Part shown: positions 23,331 to 34,923 of the stretch, piece after piece
Layout: each line of letters begins with the position of its first letter
Numbering within the stretch: the first letter of the stretch is position 1
From: Phallusia mammillata
Lineage: Eukaryota; Chordata; Ascidiacea; Phlebobranchia; Ascidiidae
DNA: 64,000 nucleotides
Direction of reading: 5' to 3'
NCBI GenBank assembly: GCA_003260075.1
Contig: QLIY01000299.1
Coordinates: 101,050-165,049 of the forward strand
Notes under the pieces: model-generated
What the model was told of the DNA's origin: nothing
Seen by the model: only the letters and a program-made list of their open reading frames with translations
The model's database searches: none
Position numbers and translations under genes: made by a program

Positions 23331-23652
23331 CAGTGTTCTCAAACTTATATGGATTGCGTACCACCTGACAACTTTTTCTATCGCTGCGTACCACCTAAAG
23401 TTCTAAACGTTGTTTGAATGGAGAGACCAAGAAATAGGCCTATTTTCTCAAGTTGGCTAGCATATTTTGCAATTTCAAAGAATATCCAAAACGAGTTTCG
23501 CCCAAAACAGGGCTGATCGGTTGGGTCAGTTGAGTTGTAATTTTAGATCGGACTTAAATTAGGAGGTATAGCAGAAAGCTACTCACGTACTACCTAACCA
23601 TGTAGTTCCGGCGTACCACTGTGGTACACGTACCACAGTTAGAGAACCACTG
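23331..23652. mobile_element. hAT-type MITE, 322 bp
   Basis: The left end is CAGTGTTCTCAAACTT. The right end in reverse complement is CAGTGGTTCTCTAACT. Flanking 8-mers CCGTAGAC and ATGTAGAC agree at six of eight bases, an eroded target duplication. Internal GTACCAC motifs are repeated in both orientations. Confidence 0.75.
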
Positions 23653-24754
23653 ATGTAGACAGATTAATTCCGAAACACTACTATTAAACGAGGTTATTTC
23701 TACACAGTTTTGCCAACGCAGATGTGACTTGTCTTTGTCTGCTGGAGAATATTTTGCTTCCTGCTGGTTACGAAGGAATATATTAACCTGAAAATTTACT
23801 TTCTAATGTGTGTTTTTAAGCACAAATAGTCTGCAACTAAACCTATTTGAAGTAAAGCTGTATGTCCGCACACTAAACAGTTGAAAACTAAACGTTGTAG
23901 TTGCCCCCAAGCAAAGTAAATGCCCCAAGCTAATTGTCTGTTCACCCAAATTTATGCATGTGAAATCAAAGCGCTTTCGCAACTGTGAAACTGAACTCAA
24001 AGCTGTGCAACTAATACTGGTACAAAGTGCAGTTTGCTACGTTTATAATTGGATGTCCAGACTGTGTAGTAAATCATTAACATAATTGTAAGGTCAATTT
24101 TACCCCAAAAGTTCAAACGATATTTCTTATTGGACAAAACATTCTTAATGCGTTATAATTTGCAAAACTGGCCCTTGTTTATAAATTCGACTCTTAACAC
24201 AATTTTTGTGTCATAAGTTTTAGATGTGGGCTTGTGTGTGTTGAATCAATGGTAGCAACGTTACCATATAGCGCAGTACCTGTTAATTCATCTGTTAATG
24301 TTTAAGTGCAAATACAACTAACCACAGCTTCCGAGAATAGACTGCTAATATAGGTGCAACCACGTGTGTAGAATGCCCTAAAGCGTTCTTGCATAAACTG
24401 CGATAACTACACATTCTTGCCCAACCTTGCAGTACAACTGGGTCTAAGCCACACTTTTTTTGAAAGCATTGGCATAGACTGGAACAGAGCTCTAAGCTTG
24501 TACGAAGTTTGTGCCCAAATCGTATGCTGCAAATCTGACACCTGGTCTAAACCGAAATGATTCAAAATAATGCCCGAAAGTCAAGCTTGAACTTTTAGGC
24601 TCGAACCTGACCCACAATTTCGGACTGTAAAATGGCATAATAGCTTCTGTAGCTTTGAGTTTGGTTATTACAAATGTCCTATGTTAGATATCAAACTGAC
24701 ACTGTATAAACGGACCTAAACAATTTCTACTGCAGCCTATATTTTAAGAATGCT

Positions 24755-25127
24755 TGATCAGTTATAAAGCTTCGGTGCAACCGTACGGACTTTCTTGCAA
24801 AGATACTTAGCACACAAGAAAGAAACGTTCTGCTCTGTCAGTTCGCTCACATTACGCATTGTTTCATAGCCTTGAAATATTTGAACGAACTCTTCGTGGC
24901 CCATCACGATGCAATTAAATGATTCATGACATCAGCAAAAACACATACCGAATTTGACCTTATGGTGTATGGTGGTTGAACATTTTTTAAAAACCACTGT
25001 GCACAAATATTTTGGGGGGGGGGGGGATTTGTTCAGTTATAAAGCTTCGGTGCAACCGTACGGACTTTCTTGCAAAGACACTTAGCACACAAGAAAGAAA
25101 CGTTCTGCTCTGTCAGTTCGCTCACAT

Positions 25128-25205
<78 letters not shown>

Positions 25206-25310
25206 ATGATTCATGACATCAGCAAAAACACATACCGAATGCGAACTTATGATGCATGGTGGTTGAACATTTTTTAAAAACCACTGTGCACAAATATTTT
25301 GGGGTAAGAA
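24755..25310. repeat. Duplication in which one copy has its middle replaced by a G run
   Basis: Copy one is arm A (24755-24852), a 62-base middle (24853-24914) and arm B (24915-25012). After a short G run, copy two has arm A (about 25034-25127), then 74 G (25128-25201), then arm B (25202-25300). The arms differ by a few substitutions. Most likely this is missing sequence filled with G. Confidence 0.85.
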
Positions 25311-25685
25311 TTGGCGAGTATAACTTTCCCAAACCAGTGCACAATGCCGCTTTCGCCCTAGCCTAGGTTATTCTAAATAAAGTGGTCTCTGTTCGGTCAC
25401 AGATACCATATACATGTATGTAGTATCTATGGTTCGGTAGACAGAAAAACGATGACTTAAAGAGACACAAAAAATGACAAGATTTTAAACTTTTGGACTT
25501 TTAACGTATATACAGGTTTGTCATCGACATGGACCTCAAAATAAGGACAACCGAAAAAAAATTTCATACGAAAGGAAACAAAGGTTTTCGAAAGCAATTC
25601 ACTTTCATAAAAATACTTCTCACGACAGCTCAGGTCTAGGTTTACTTTTCCCTGCAGCAGGGCTTTGACTGTCATTTCACTATTA

Positions 25686-25842
25686 TCCCGTTTCCATGGC
25701 CGTTGGTCCGTTCGGACTTTTCCGCTATTTCAGTCCGATCGGACGCAATAAGGAATGACTCAGCATTTTTTTCAGTGTTTTCGCGGATCTCCTCGCGAGG
25801 AGGTCCGATCGGACTTTAAGACCAACGGCCATGGAAACGGGA
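25686..25842. mobile_element. Palindromic MITE flanked by TA
   Basis: The outer inverted repeats are perfect over at least 22 bases (left starts TCCCGTTTCCATGGCCGTTG). TA follows each end (25684-25685 and 25843-25844). GTCCGATCGGAC is repeated inside. The TA duplication suggests a Tc1/mariner-like origin. No ORF is present. Confidence 0.7.
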
Positions 25843-26412
25843 TATATGTTTGTTCCTTGTAATTGTTGAAAATAAGACAAAATAAGGACTTAGGTCAAAA
25901 AACAAGGACATTTCTTAGAAATAAGGACAATAAATTTTACTAAGACATTGTTCTTCGAAATAGGGACAAATCTTGGAAATAGGGACGGCATGACAGCCCT
26001 GCGTATATAGCTATGGAAAAATATCATGGGTATTGTAAAAAAATACAAAAAAAACTTATCACAAGGAACGAAAATATTTTGAGAAACACTGATTCGATCA
26101 AGCCCTTTACCATGATAGTCGGAGGCTGAGTCTCGGTGTTTGCATAGCGTGGTCGGGTCTTGGAACGTTGGGAGGTTTGGTAGTGGATAGTGAAAGGAAA
26201 AACTTGGACTTGGAGGTATTGGCTGTATGTGGACAACTTTTCGAAACATTGATTTACGTTTTGAGATGGGTTTTGATGTTAGCTGATAGTGGGTGCTATT
26301 TTTCAAAACTTCGAACATTTTATTCTTTTGCACTTTTTATCAACAAAAACACAACGTACAACGAAAAAAACCGTTACACATTGGTTGGATTCGTTAAATT
26401 CCACACCCCAAA

Positions 26413-28588
26413 ATGGAGTTGAATGGAAACTTCTTTGAAGGTGTCGAAAAGTTGCTTGAAATTTGGTTTTCGCAGTCCGAAGGAAGTTCTGGCTCAGGAG
26501 ATGCCAGAAATGTTTCAAGGTATTTTTTAGAACTTTTTTTAGAAACTGTGTCTCCAATTTCTATAATAATCTGAAACATTTATATTTTTAGATTAATTTG
26601 TAATACTATTTGCCTGAAATAAGGTTAACTTACTCACTGTTGAACGTTGTATCGCAAAATACACTATGGTATGTCATTTATTTGCAGTTGCTTGCCCAGT
26701 GTACTTTATTTGCATGCAATAATGTATAGCCTTTGCAACTGCAAATATATATGATGATGTGTCATTGCCGATTTTTCACAAATGATTGATAAAGGCGAAA
26801 AATAATTGCACAACATTCTGTATATTTGAAGAGAGGTGTTATTTTGATGTTATGCATTTTACATTAAGTTTTTACAATCTGGAAAATTCGATAACCTAAT
26901 CATTATTTCTTTCGTCAAAATTTAGATACACATGGGAGACCATCCTTGACATAGTCCAGTGCAAAATACTTGATGAAATTCACGATGAAAGTCAAACTGC
27001 ATATTTATTGAGGTGCCTGCTCTCAAGACTTTGCCAACTTACTATGGTTGTTTGTAATGCTGTTTGTTTCCTTTTAGTGAATCGAGTATGTTCGTGTCAA
27101 AGCGAAGAGTGATATTGAAAACTTGTGGCACAACGTTATGCCTGCAGGCCCTGCCACATATCATAAAAGTTTTAAAGGATGAATGTGGCCTGGACACTGT
27201 AGCTGTAAGTAATTCAAACTTTTTTGTAAATGTGTTGTTTGTAGTTATTGCCTAATTTCCAGAATTACATAATGAACCTAAAAACATAAAAATATGACAT
27301 TTTTTTAATTCCAACCTTGTTTCTGTGATAGACAGATTTTAGTCACTTTCTGTTCACATAGATCATTTAATTGCATAGGAAAAGTAAATCTTAATCATAT
27401 CATGTTGGAAAAATAGTTTTCATAATCGCATAGTCATCAGGTCAATTGCATAAAAAAGCTGGGCCATGGTTATGCAATTATCCAGTTTCTTTAAATATTA
27501 TGTAAACATTTGTTATTTTTATCTAGGATTGTTTTTATTCACGAAAGAATTTTATGAAGCCTGACCACCAGCCACATCCCCACAAAACCTTTCAAGATGA
27601 AATTATTTACCTGAATCAGGTTTTGTCAGGTTAGAAATTGTTAAATCTATTAATAGCCTAAAATGATTTAAAAGTTAACTTTGCACTGCTTGTAAAATGC
27701 ATTCAGCATGCAACCTAATATCACCTGATTCTAAACTGCAGATGTTTTAGTTAACTGCATATCCAACCTACCAATCTTTTCATGCAAATCACTAGAATAA
27801 TGTTCCATAGGTATTGACCACAGGTTTGGAATTCATGTTCAATATCTAATTAACTGACGTTGTCTGTAAATGAAAAACATCACATAATCATTGGCCAATG
27901 TTTGTTTTTTTGCATTTAGACCTTAGTTTTGTTTTGCTTATTTTTGTGAAAGAAATACATCAAGCAATTACTGCATTTTATTCTTACTATTTTGCTATGC
28001 ATTTTTTGTCACTTTTGCTTGCATAACTGATTGGTTTGGTTTTGTTTGTTCTTGTAGACAAACAACATGTGAATGAAAATCAAGTAAATGGGTTTTCCAA
28101 TAACAAGCATCCAGGTATAAACAAAACAACAATTATTTCCATTTTGTGTAGTTTTAAATGTTGTTTATGTGTTTTTTTTTCATGTCACAATGATCGGTAG
28201 CCTATTTTGATATTGTTTGCTAGTTAACATTTAGTTAAAATAAAATCATTCATTGGTGTTAATGCAGTGCATGCATAAAAAATCATCATCACCATGTTAT
28301 GTGATGTAACTTGCATGAAATCAATGGTGATGTGCATTTGGTAGGACTGGTTACAGCTAATAATAATACAAGCAATTTTTTATTGTGGCAAGATGTAATA
28401 AATGTATATATTGCTCTCAACAACATAATACTTTCAAGCATTTATTATTTCACTTTTTAGTAGTTGGCTGTTACTAGATTACATAAAAACTATTTTAATT
28501 GAGAAAACACTAATTGGGAACAAAATAGCCTTTAAATTTATGTAAAAGTGCGCATTTTCTTCAAACATTTTAAGCAGCTTTATTGGCT

Positions 28589-28647
<59 letters not shown>

Positions 28648-31600
28648 TGGTATTGTTAGCTAAATACAGTAAACCTAGGTTAATCCTGATCTTCACCTAA
28701 TTCAGAGAAAACTTAAAGTACAAATGATTTGTAAAACAGTAAAGCTTAAACTAATCGACATCAGTTTATCTGGATCTTCGCCTAATCCAGACAATTGTTT
28801 AATTGTTTTGGTCCAAATAAGCCCAAATTACTGGAGGTTTACCACATAGCTGTAATCAAATGAAAAATTAATATATAATGCCAACCTGCCTATGAGCTAC
28901 CAGGCTTTTCATTAACATGTTTATCGTTAGCATATTTTCATGTAATATCGGGGGGGGGGCTAATTGTTGTGTTGTTTATGTTTTTTTTTTGTCACAATGA
29001 TCGGTAGCCTATTTTGAAATTGTTTGCTAGTTAACATTTAGTTGAAATAAAATCATTGATTGGTGTTAATGCAGTGCATGCATAACAAATCATCGTCACC
29101 ATGTTATGTTATGTAACTTGCATGAAGTCAATAGTGATGTGCATTTGGTGGGACTGGTTACAGCTAATAACAATGCCAGCCAAGTATTTATTATGACAAA
29201 ATGTAATAAGTTTATATGCTGCTCTCAACAACATAATCCAGACAATTGTGCCTAATCCAAACAATTGTTTAATTGGTTTGGTCCAAAAAGGCCCAAATTA
29301 ACGGAGGTTAACCACATAGTTGTAATCAAATGAAAAATTAATATATGATGCCAACATGTCTATGAGCTACTAGGCTTTTCATTAACATGTTTATCGTTAG
29401 CATATTTTCATGTAATATCAACAGGAAGCGCTTCATACTGTTTGGGGAGGATTGATGGAGATTGTTGGTTTCTCTACACTTTAAATCATGTCGGCAACAC
29501 AAATCTAATAGGAGTTGATGAACCTGACCAAACACTTGAGATACTTATGACCGACTTGGATCGCACAGTGATGGACAAATTTGTGTTGTGCGATGAGAAT
29601 GGAGATGAACATGATGATGATAAAATAACTGAGGTGAGACAAAATATATGTCACCGAAGAATTCTTCTAAAACTCAGTTTAAAACATTTTTTCCAAAAAA
29701 AACAATAATGAGGAAAATAACGACCTAAAAAGTGACATGCTTTATTACTTAAATGACTTGCTCATGTCATCATCAGGTATATGAGGGGCCACATCGGTAA
29801 CACCCGTTTATGACCGCGACCTCACATAAAAGAATGATAAAAATGGATCATTATTTACTCATTAAACTTATGAACATATCTGTGTAAAAAACTGAAATGT
29901 GAAAAACACTGTTTTTGATTAAATGTTGTGCATGCAAATAAGCATTTTTTATGTGATTTACACAAACTGTGACTCCACAAATACTTGAGTTAGTTTTAGG
30001 ATGTGTGTGCACTGCAAGGCACTATACCACATACCTTCACTTACTTATAAGCTTAAGGACCATTGTGATAGTTTTTCCTTTCATGGGGGGGGGGGCACAA
30101 ATACTTGAGTTAGTTTTAGGATGTGTGTGCACTGCAAGGCACTTTTCCACATACCTTCTGTCACTTACTTATAAGCTTAAGGACCATTGTGATAGTTTTT
30201 CCTTTCATTATTTACTTTGTCAAGAAACTTGTTGTCATTGGGCCTAACCATACCTAAAAATGAACACATAAATATTGTTTTAACAGATGACAGGAATCAA
30301 GGATATAATCCCTGATTCGAAGATCAGCGCCAAGCTGTTCGATCCGTGTGGTTACTCCATGAATGGATTACTGCCTGAGGTAACTAGATGTATTGGTGCA
30401 AGAAAACTATAATCAGTTTTGACTTGTTGTTTATCGTGGTGATGGTATTTAAGCAAAAATTACTTGGACATGTGGTTTGATACTAGTGCATCGGTTCTCA
30501 AACTGGGGTCCGCGGTTCTTTAGGGGTCCGTGAGTCAATTTTGGGGGACCGTGAAAAGGTTGAAGTAATTCTGTAATCTTATTTGGCGTAAGTTTGTGCC
30601 ACTTAATAAGTTTTATTCAAAATAGAATTGAGAATTGACAGTCTCCATTGCTAAACAATAGCCTTTACTGCATGACAACTAACAAAAATGCAATTGTTCG
30701 CGCACAATTGTAATGTGGGGGGGGGGCATTCAAAATAGAGTTGAGAATCGACAGTCTCCATTGCTAAACAATAGCCTTTATTGCATGACAACTAACAAAA
30801 ACGCAATTGTTCGTGCACAACTGTAATGTTTTTTGTCTTGTCTGTGATATCAGATGCTGTCTTTGGATCATAGTTATGCGCAATTTTGCATAACCAGCTA
30901 AAATCAGGCACAACTTTCATTGTTCTGAAATACAAATTTAGGCTTTAGGAAAAAGTTTGAGAACCACTACTAGGGGGGGGGGACATAACTAGCTAAAATC
31001 AGTCAACTTTCATTGTCCTGAAATACAAATTTAGGCTTTAGGAAAAAGTTTGAGAACCACTACTAGAGGATACCAAAGAGAATTTTGTTAGTACCATTGC
31101 TGTGCATATTGTGAAACGGGAATTGCAAATCCTCTACAGGAAATCAGTGACTTCAGGCTTCCTGTACAAACACATATGACTTTAACACAGTGTGCTTTGC
31201 ATGCATCTCGTAGTTAGTTCAGTACATCCTAATGTTTTGTATGACAGGGCCAATATTGGACAATTCATGTTACACCCGAGGAAGAGTTTTCATATGTCAG
31301 TTTCGAAACCAATTGGAAAACTGGAAGCTATGCTGGGATAATTGAAAAAGTAGTGAAACTATTTAAACCTGGGAGATTTACAATGACCCTCTTTGCAAAC
31401 AAGGTACACAAAAGTTTTATATTATGTTTTATTTGCACATCAAAATTGTACCATTCCAGTTTCAAACAATTTTTCACACAAAAAAATTATGTTGATTTTC
31501 CTGCTAACATTTAGCTTTAGAAAGAAATGAGTCCTTGATAAAAGGATAAAGACTCAATTTTTTAATAAATTCAAATTTGTTTCTAAAAATCCCATGAAGT

Positions 31601-32614
31601 TTCATTAAAGAGGTATTGAAATGGGGTATTCCAAATTTATGGTTTGATCATAAATATTATCTTTGCTAAGAAAAGCAGTTCAACTACAAAACATAATGCC
31701 AATAGCCTGAAGCTATTGTGTGCAGCCTGAAGCTATTAGTTGCAAACAACAGTACTCAGGGATTGAATTACATTAACAGTGTAGCTCACATCACAAGCCA
31801 AAACAACATTACCAGCTGTCAGCAAATGTGTTTCTGATAACAGCTGTTTAGCCAACAAGCCCTATATTGCTTCAATTGATAGGCAACAAAAGCCTTTCAT
31901 GGTTTATACTAAACATTTTCAGGTTTTGTAACTATAATATTAGCAATTTTGAAGAGAAATCCATTAGCATTGTAAAATCCTAAGTTATGTTGTTTTAGAA
32001 TTTAGCACCTAAATATAAGGCACAACACATTTCACAACAATTAATAGTATAGTCCAAAAATCAGTTATATACATCTTGTTTGAGGATTTTATTACACATA
32101 ATCATTTCCATATACATGGGGGGGGGGCAATCAGTTACATCTTGTTTGAGGATTTTATTACACATAATCATTTCCATATACATTTATGTTTGCAGCTACA
32201 GTAAATAAAACCAATGTAAAATTTTTTTTTTTCAAAAACCAAACTGCAAATACCCAAAATGCTATGCATTGTTACTAAATCACCATGCATGATGTCATAC
32301 CTCGGTGATTTCATATATACAGGAAGCCTGCTGTTTTGGTTTCATTCCATTGACCTAAATAGCTTTCACTAAGTTGGTATGGTCAAGCCAGAAAAAACAA
32401 AAACTTTCAAGCACAACATGTTTTCATGCTACAGTTTAATTTTGAAGTAATATTTATGTTACAGAGTTCATCTCTTGATATATCTGACTGGTGTAAGCCT
32501 GGTGGTCCATATGTAGAAGGTTTTTGCCATCAAGACATCCAGACAGCGCGTTTACAGGATTATGGATTGTTTTACACAAATTATGCCAAGAAACAAAATA
32601 TGATTAAGCAATAG
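26413..32614 (+). CDS. AMD1: S-adenosylmethionine decarboxylase proenzyme, complete, nine exons
   Basis: The exons are 26413-26519, 26926-27012, 27078-27204, 27527-27629, 28058-28114, 29425-29633, 30287-30379, 31248-31403 and 32465-32614 (TAG), giving 362 residues. The enzyme decarboxylates S-adenosylmethionine, supplying aminopropyl groups for spermidine and spermine. All landmarks are present. [10 protein letters not shown] is in the active site. LSE-SSMF is the self-cleavage site, cut between Glu66 and Ser67, where Ser67 becomes the pyruvoyl cofactor. The catalytic Cys81 is in TCGTT, Ser254 in CGYSMNG and His268 in WTIHVTPE, corresponding to human Cys82, Ser229 and His243. DQTLEILM and the C-terminal YAKKQ also match. 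The protein is longer than the human one (334), mainly because of an insert encoded by exon 5. Introns carry allele-like duplications and MITE remnants. Confidence 0.97.
28137..29424. repeat. Allele-like duplication and G runs inside AMD1 intron 5
   Basis: Sequence from 28137-28380 recurs at 28966-29185, and 28790-28949 recurs at 29262-29420. The joins are G runs at 28589-28646 (58 G) and about 28950-28958. Only the right copy leads into the acceptor of exon 6. It fits two haplotypes laid end to end. Confidence 0.8.
28667..28845. mobile_element. Pogo/Tigger-like MITE remnant in AMD1 intron 5
   Basis: The left end CAGTAAACCTAGGTTAATCC sits just after TA. The right side has GGAGGTTTAC. The sequence resembles the better preserved element at 54409-54587. 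Confidence 0.5.
29976..30208. repeat. Duplication around a G run in AMD1 intron 6
   Basis: Roughly 110 bases at 29976-30084 recur at 30095-30208 after 10 G. The second copy has a small insertion and substitutions. Non-coding. Confidence 0.8.
30487..31066. mobile_element. hAT-type MITE in AMD1 intron 7, with two poly-G joins inside
   Basis: The left end GGTTCTCAAACTGGGGTCCG and the right end TTTGAGAACCACTAC are the hAT end types also seen at 54326. Internal segments are doubled around G runs near 30717-30726 and 30974-30982, which inflates its length. Confidence 0.6.
32040..32190. repeat. Short duplication around a G run in AMD1 intron 8
   Basis: About 55 bases ending at 32116 (CATTTCCATATACAT side) recur after the G run at about 32117-32125. 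Same pattern as the other joins. Confidence 0.7.
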
Positions 32615-32632
32615 TCTGGAATGTGTTAAAGC

Positions 32633-32638
32633 AATAAA
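32633..32638 (+). terminator. Candidate polyadenylation signal of AMD1
   Basis: AATAAA lies 19 bases after the stop codon. This is unusually close, and other AATAAA sites lie further on, so it may not be the main signal. Confidence 0.35.
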
Positions 32639-32639
32639 G

Positions 32640-34750
32640 CTACTACCAAATTGTATAAAGTCATACAATTGTAACTGTACACCAAACATCCTACACAAAT
32701 ACTGCACCTCGAATATCTTTCAAATAATAACTGCAAGTCACCTGTTTTTACCATTTAGAGAAGGCTGCTGAAATTAAAATGATGTTTTTGCACAACTTTT
32801 TGTATGGGTATTGTAAATTTCTAATTGTCCATAGTGTACAGCTCTTTTGATCTCTTAAAAAAGTAAGTTTCACACACAAAAAAACTTGTTTCTGATGTAG
32901 GATGTGTAATATATGTTTGCATTGTGTATTGTACATATGTATTAATGTGTATTGTTTTATAATGTACAGTTTATGTACATTAAACCCTTGCAGAATTACT
33001 CAAGAAGCCAACTCAGACCAGTTAGTCCATTAGTTCCAAGTACTTTATGGCTCTGGTCCAACTTGTACAGAACTATTCATTTTTTCGTGTTGTTTTACCT
33101 TTATTTAATAGCTAGCTTCTGTTAAGTGTTTTTCGAAACCGGTCATCAAAATTTATTTGTTCAAATTTATGTATAAATATGGAAGAAGATTTGAGTGTAA
33201 ATAAACAGTGTTTGTTGTAATCAAACTTGTTCATTTCTGATGGAGAAATGGGATGGGATAGTTTAAGTAAGAGTTTAGTTAATTTTAGAATTTGGTATTC
33301 TTGTACAGCAGGGGTCAGCATTCAGCAATCTTTTAAGAGACGCGTGCCATTTTGCTTGTTATTTCCACGTGGTAATGACTACGCGTGCCAACATTGTTCT
33401 GAGTTATAGTGGTTTGGGGGGGGGGGTTTTCAGTAAGAGTTTATTAATTTCAGAATTTGGTATTCTTGTACAGCAAAGGTCGGCAACCTAAGCGACTGGT
33501 GCCAATTTGCATGTTATTTCCATGTGGTAATGACTACGCGTGCCAACATTGTTCTGAGTTATAGTGGTTTGTGTCAGCTGATATCAAGTTTAAGGAGAGA
33601 GCAGACCGTTTAGTACACGTAGACTGGATTTTAAGAGAATGGCATGATAAGAAACTAAAAACAAGCCGTGTAACATGTTAAATTTGTAGTTTACTATGAA
33701 CAGACAAATCGTTTGGCGGGTCAACAAAAATCACCTCCTTTTTTACTGAGAGAAATAAACTTGACTTAATAACACACAAAGTTAGCAACGTTAAAACTAT
33801 ACACTGAGTCGAAGCACGATCAATTTGAGCGCACATCTTTCTAAATTCTGTCGGTCGAGAGAAGGGTCGGATCAAGTAGTTTATCTCCCTTAAAGCGGGT
33901 AAGAGTATGCTGACCTACACGTTACAATGGCGGTTTGTGACGTAAAAGTGAATGCCTGGCGAACGAAGCGTGGAATTATTGTTGCAAGATTAGATTTACA
34001 CTTGAAAAAGACAACACAGTGAAAAAACGACTTTTACATTATTATACCACTACAAATTTGGCCGTGAAAAGTGTCTATGGTGGCTCCCTGCTTTTCTTAA
34101 TTAGCACATGGTTAGTACTTTGGCTTATGGTTAATTCATTCCCAATCGCGAAAGCTATTGAAAATACCAACTATACGCTCTTCAAATATGGTTGTAAGAT
34201 GTTTTTGAGCGCTCTGGCCAAAAGGCCGCTAGGTCGCGGCAACGGTGAATATATCCCTTATTTTCAATGACTGTAATGTATTTGGCAAAAATTAACAAGT
34301 TAAACTATAAGGTAAAACGTCTTTAAAAGTTTTAGTTGGACCATTAGTTGCACAGTGACACACTTCTCTGATGCGGCTGTCCAAGTGCTGACTCTGTTAC
34401 GTCACAAGTGTTAGTGAGTCAAGATAAGGATGATGCTGTACAGATGAAGACATCGTAAACATTGCAAAGGCCTTGCAGTAGGATTTTAGACTTCTGTGTT
34501 ATGGCTTGCAACTTACAGGTTGACAATTTAGTCTTGGATAATGGTTTCAGATCACAATCAAGAAAGTCGGAGTAATAAGGCAGTATATTGTAAAAAGCCT
34601 AGTTATTTAGAATTGCATTGTTTAGATCTAATTGCAGTGAAGAAAAATAGCTTTATAATGCTGCAGTTTCAATAAATATTCCGCAAAGAAGCTAGACATT
34701 TTGGCATCATTTACTTTTTTCAATTGAATGAAAAAGCGATTATTTCTTAC
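32640..34750. other. Intergenic region with a duplicated hAT-like fragment
   Basis: Sequence near 33265-33412 recurs at 33430-33570 across a G run at about 33416-33426. Each copy contains a hAT-like start (GGGGTCAGC in one, AAGGTCGGCAACC in the other). The rest probably includes the AMD1 3' UTR and the 5' UTR of the micropeptide gene. No further gene is seen. Confidence 0.45.
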
Positions 34751-34812
34751 AGAATGCAATCTTCTTTTTAATCTTGAAAAAATTGGCGACCCAGAAATTG
34801 CCAACAGTGAAT

Positions 34813-34923
34813 ATGACGTCACCAACATCCCAAAACATTCGTATCAAGGACCTGGCGATCAACTTTGGTGTCATCGTTCTAATTCTACTTCTTCTCTACG
34901 TGGCAATCAGCGTCCTTCAGTGA
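34813..34923 (+). CDS. Phospholamban/sarcolipin-like membrane micropeptide, 36 residues
   Basis: A 36-codon ORF runs from ATG 34813 to TGA 34923. It has a short polar N-terminus, then DLAINFGVIVLILLLLYVAI to near the C-terminus, so one membrane helix ends the protein. Vertebrate phospholamban has LFINF and sarcolipin LFLNF at the start of the helix, including the asparagine important for SERCA contact (Asn34 in phospholamban). Here LAINF is at residues 14-18, followed by the same Ile/Leu-rich face. Family members lower calcium affinity of the sarcoplasmic reticulum Ca-ATPase. The whole ORF sits in one exon with an acceptor (TTATTTCTTACAG) ending at about 34751, matching the vertebrate plan of a 5' UTR exon plus one coding exon. 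Chance is the alternative, since such short ORFs are common. The cytosolic phosphorylation region of phospholamban is absent. Confidence 0.62.
   Translation: MTSPTSQNIRIKDLAINFGVIVLILLLLYVAISVLQ

Larger units (their letters stand above)
23213..26412. other. Intergenic region, no gene supported
   Basis: The region between deiodinase copy 4 and AMD1 contains a hAT MITE (23331-23652), a G-run duplication (24755-25310) and a TA-flanked palindromic MITE (25686-25842). The longer reading frames here have no exon signals or recognisable motifs. The final part should hold the AMD1 5' UTR. Confidence 0.5.

Noticed and set aside
25012-25209. Poly-glycine ORF
   Set aside because: It is only the 74-base G run and its flanks, likely filler sequence.
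28589-28646. G-quadruplex or telomere-like regulatory element
   Set aside because: It is a pure G run at an allele-like duplication, and the matched run at 25128-25201 replaces missing sequence. Artefact is more likely.
34019-34270. 83-codon frame with a membrane-like segment
   Set aside because: It starts at a non-ATG codon, with no splice signals or recognisable motif.
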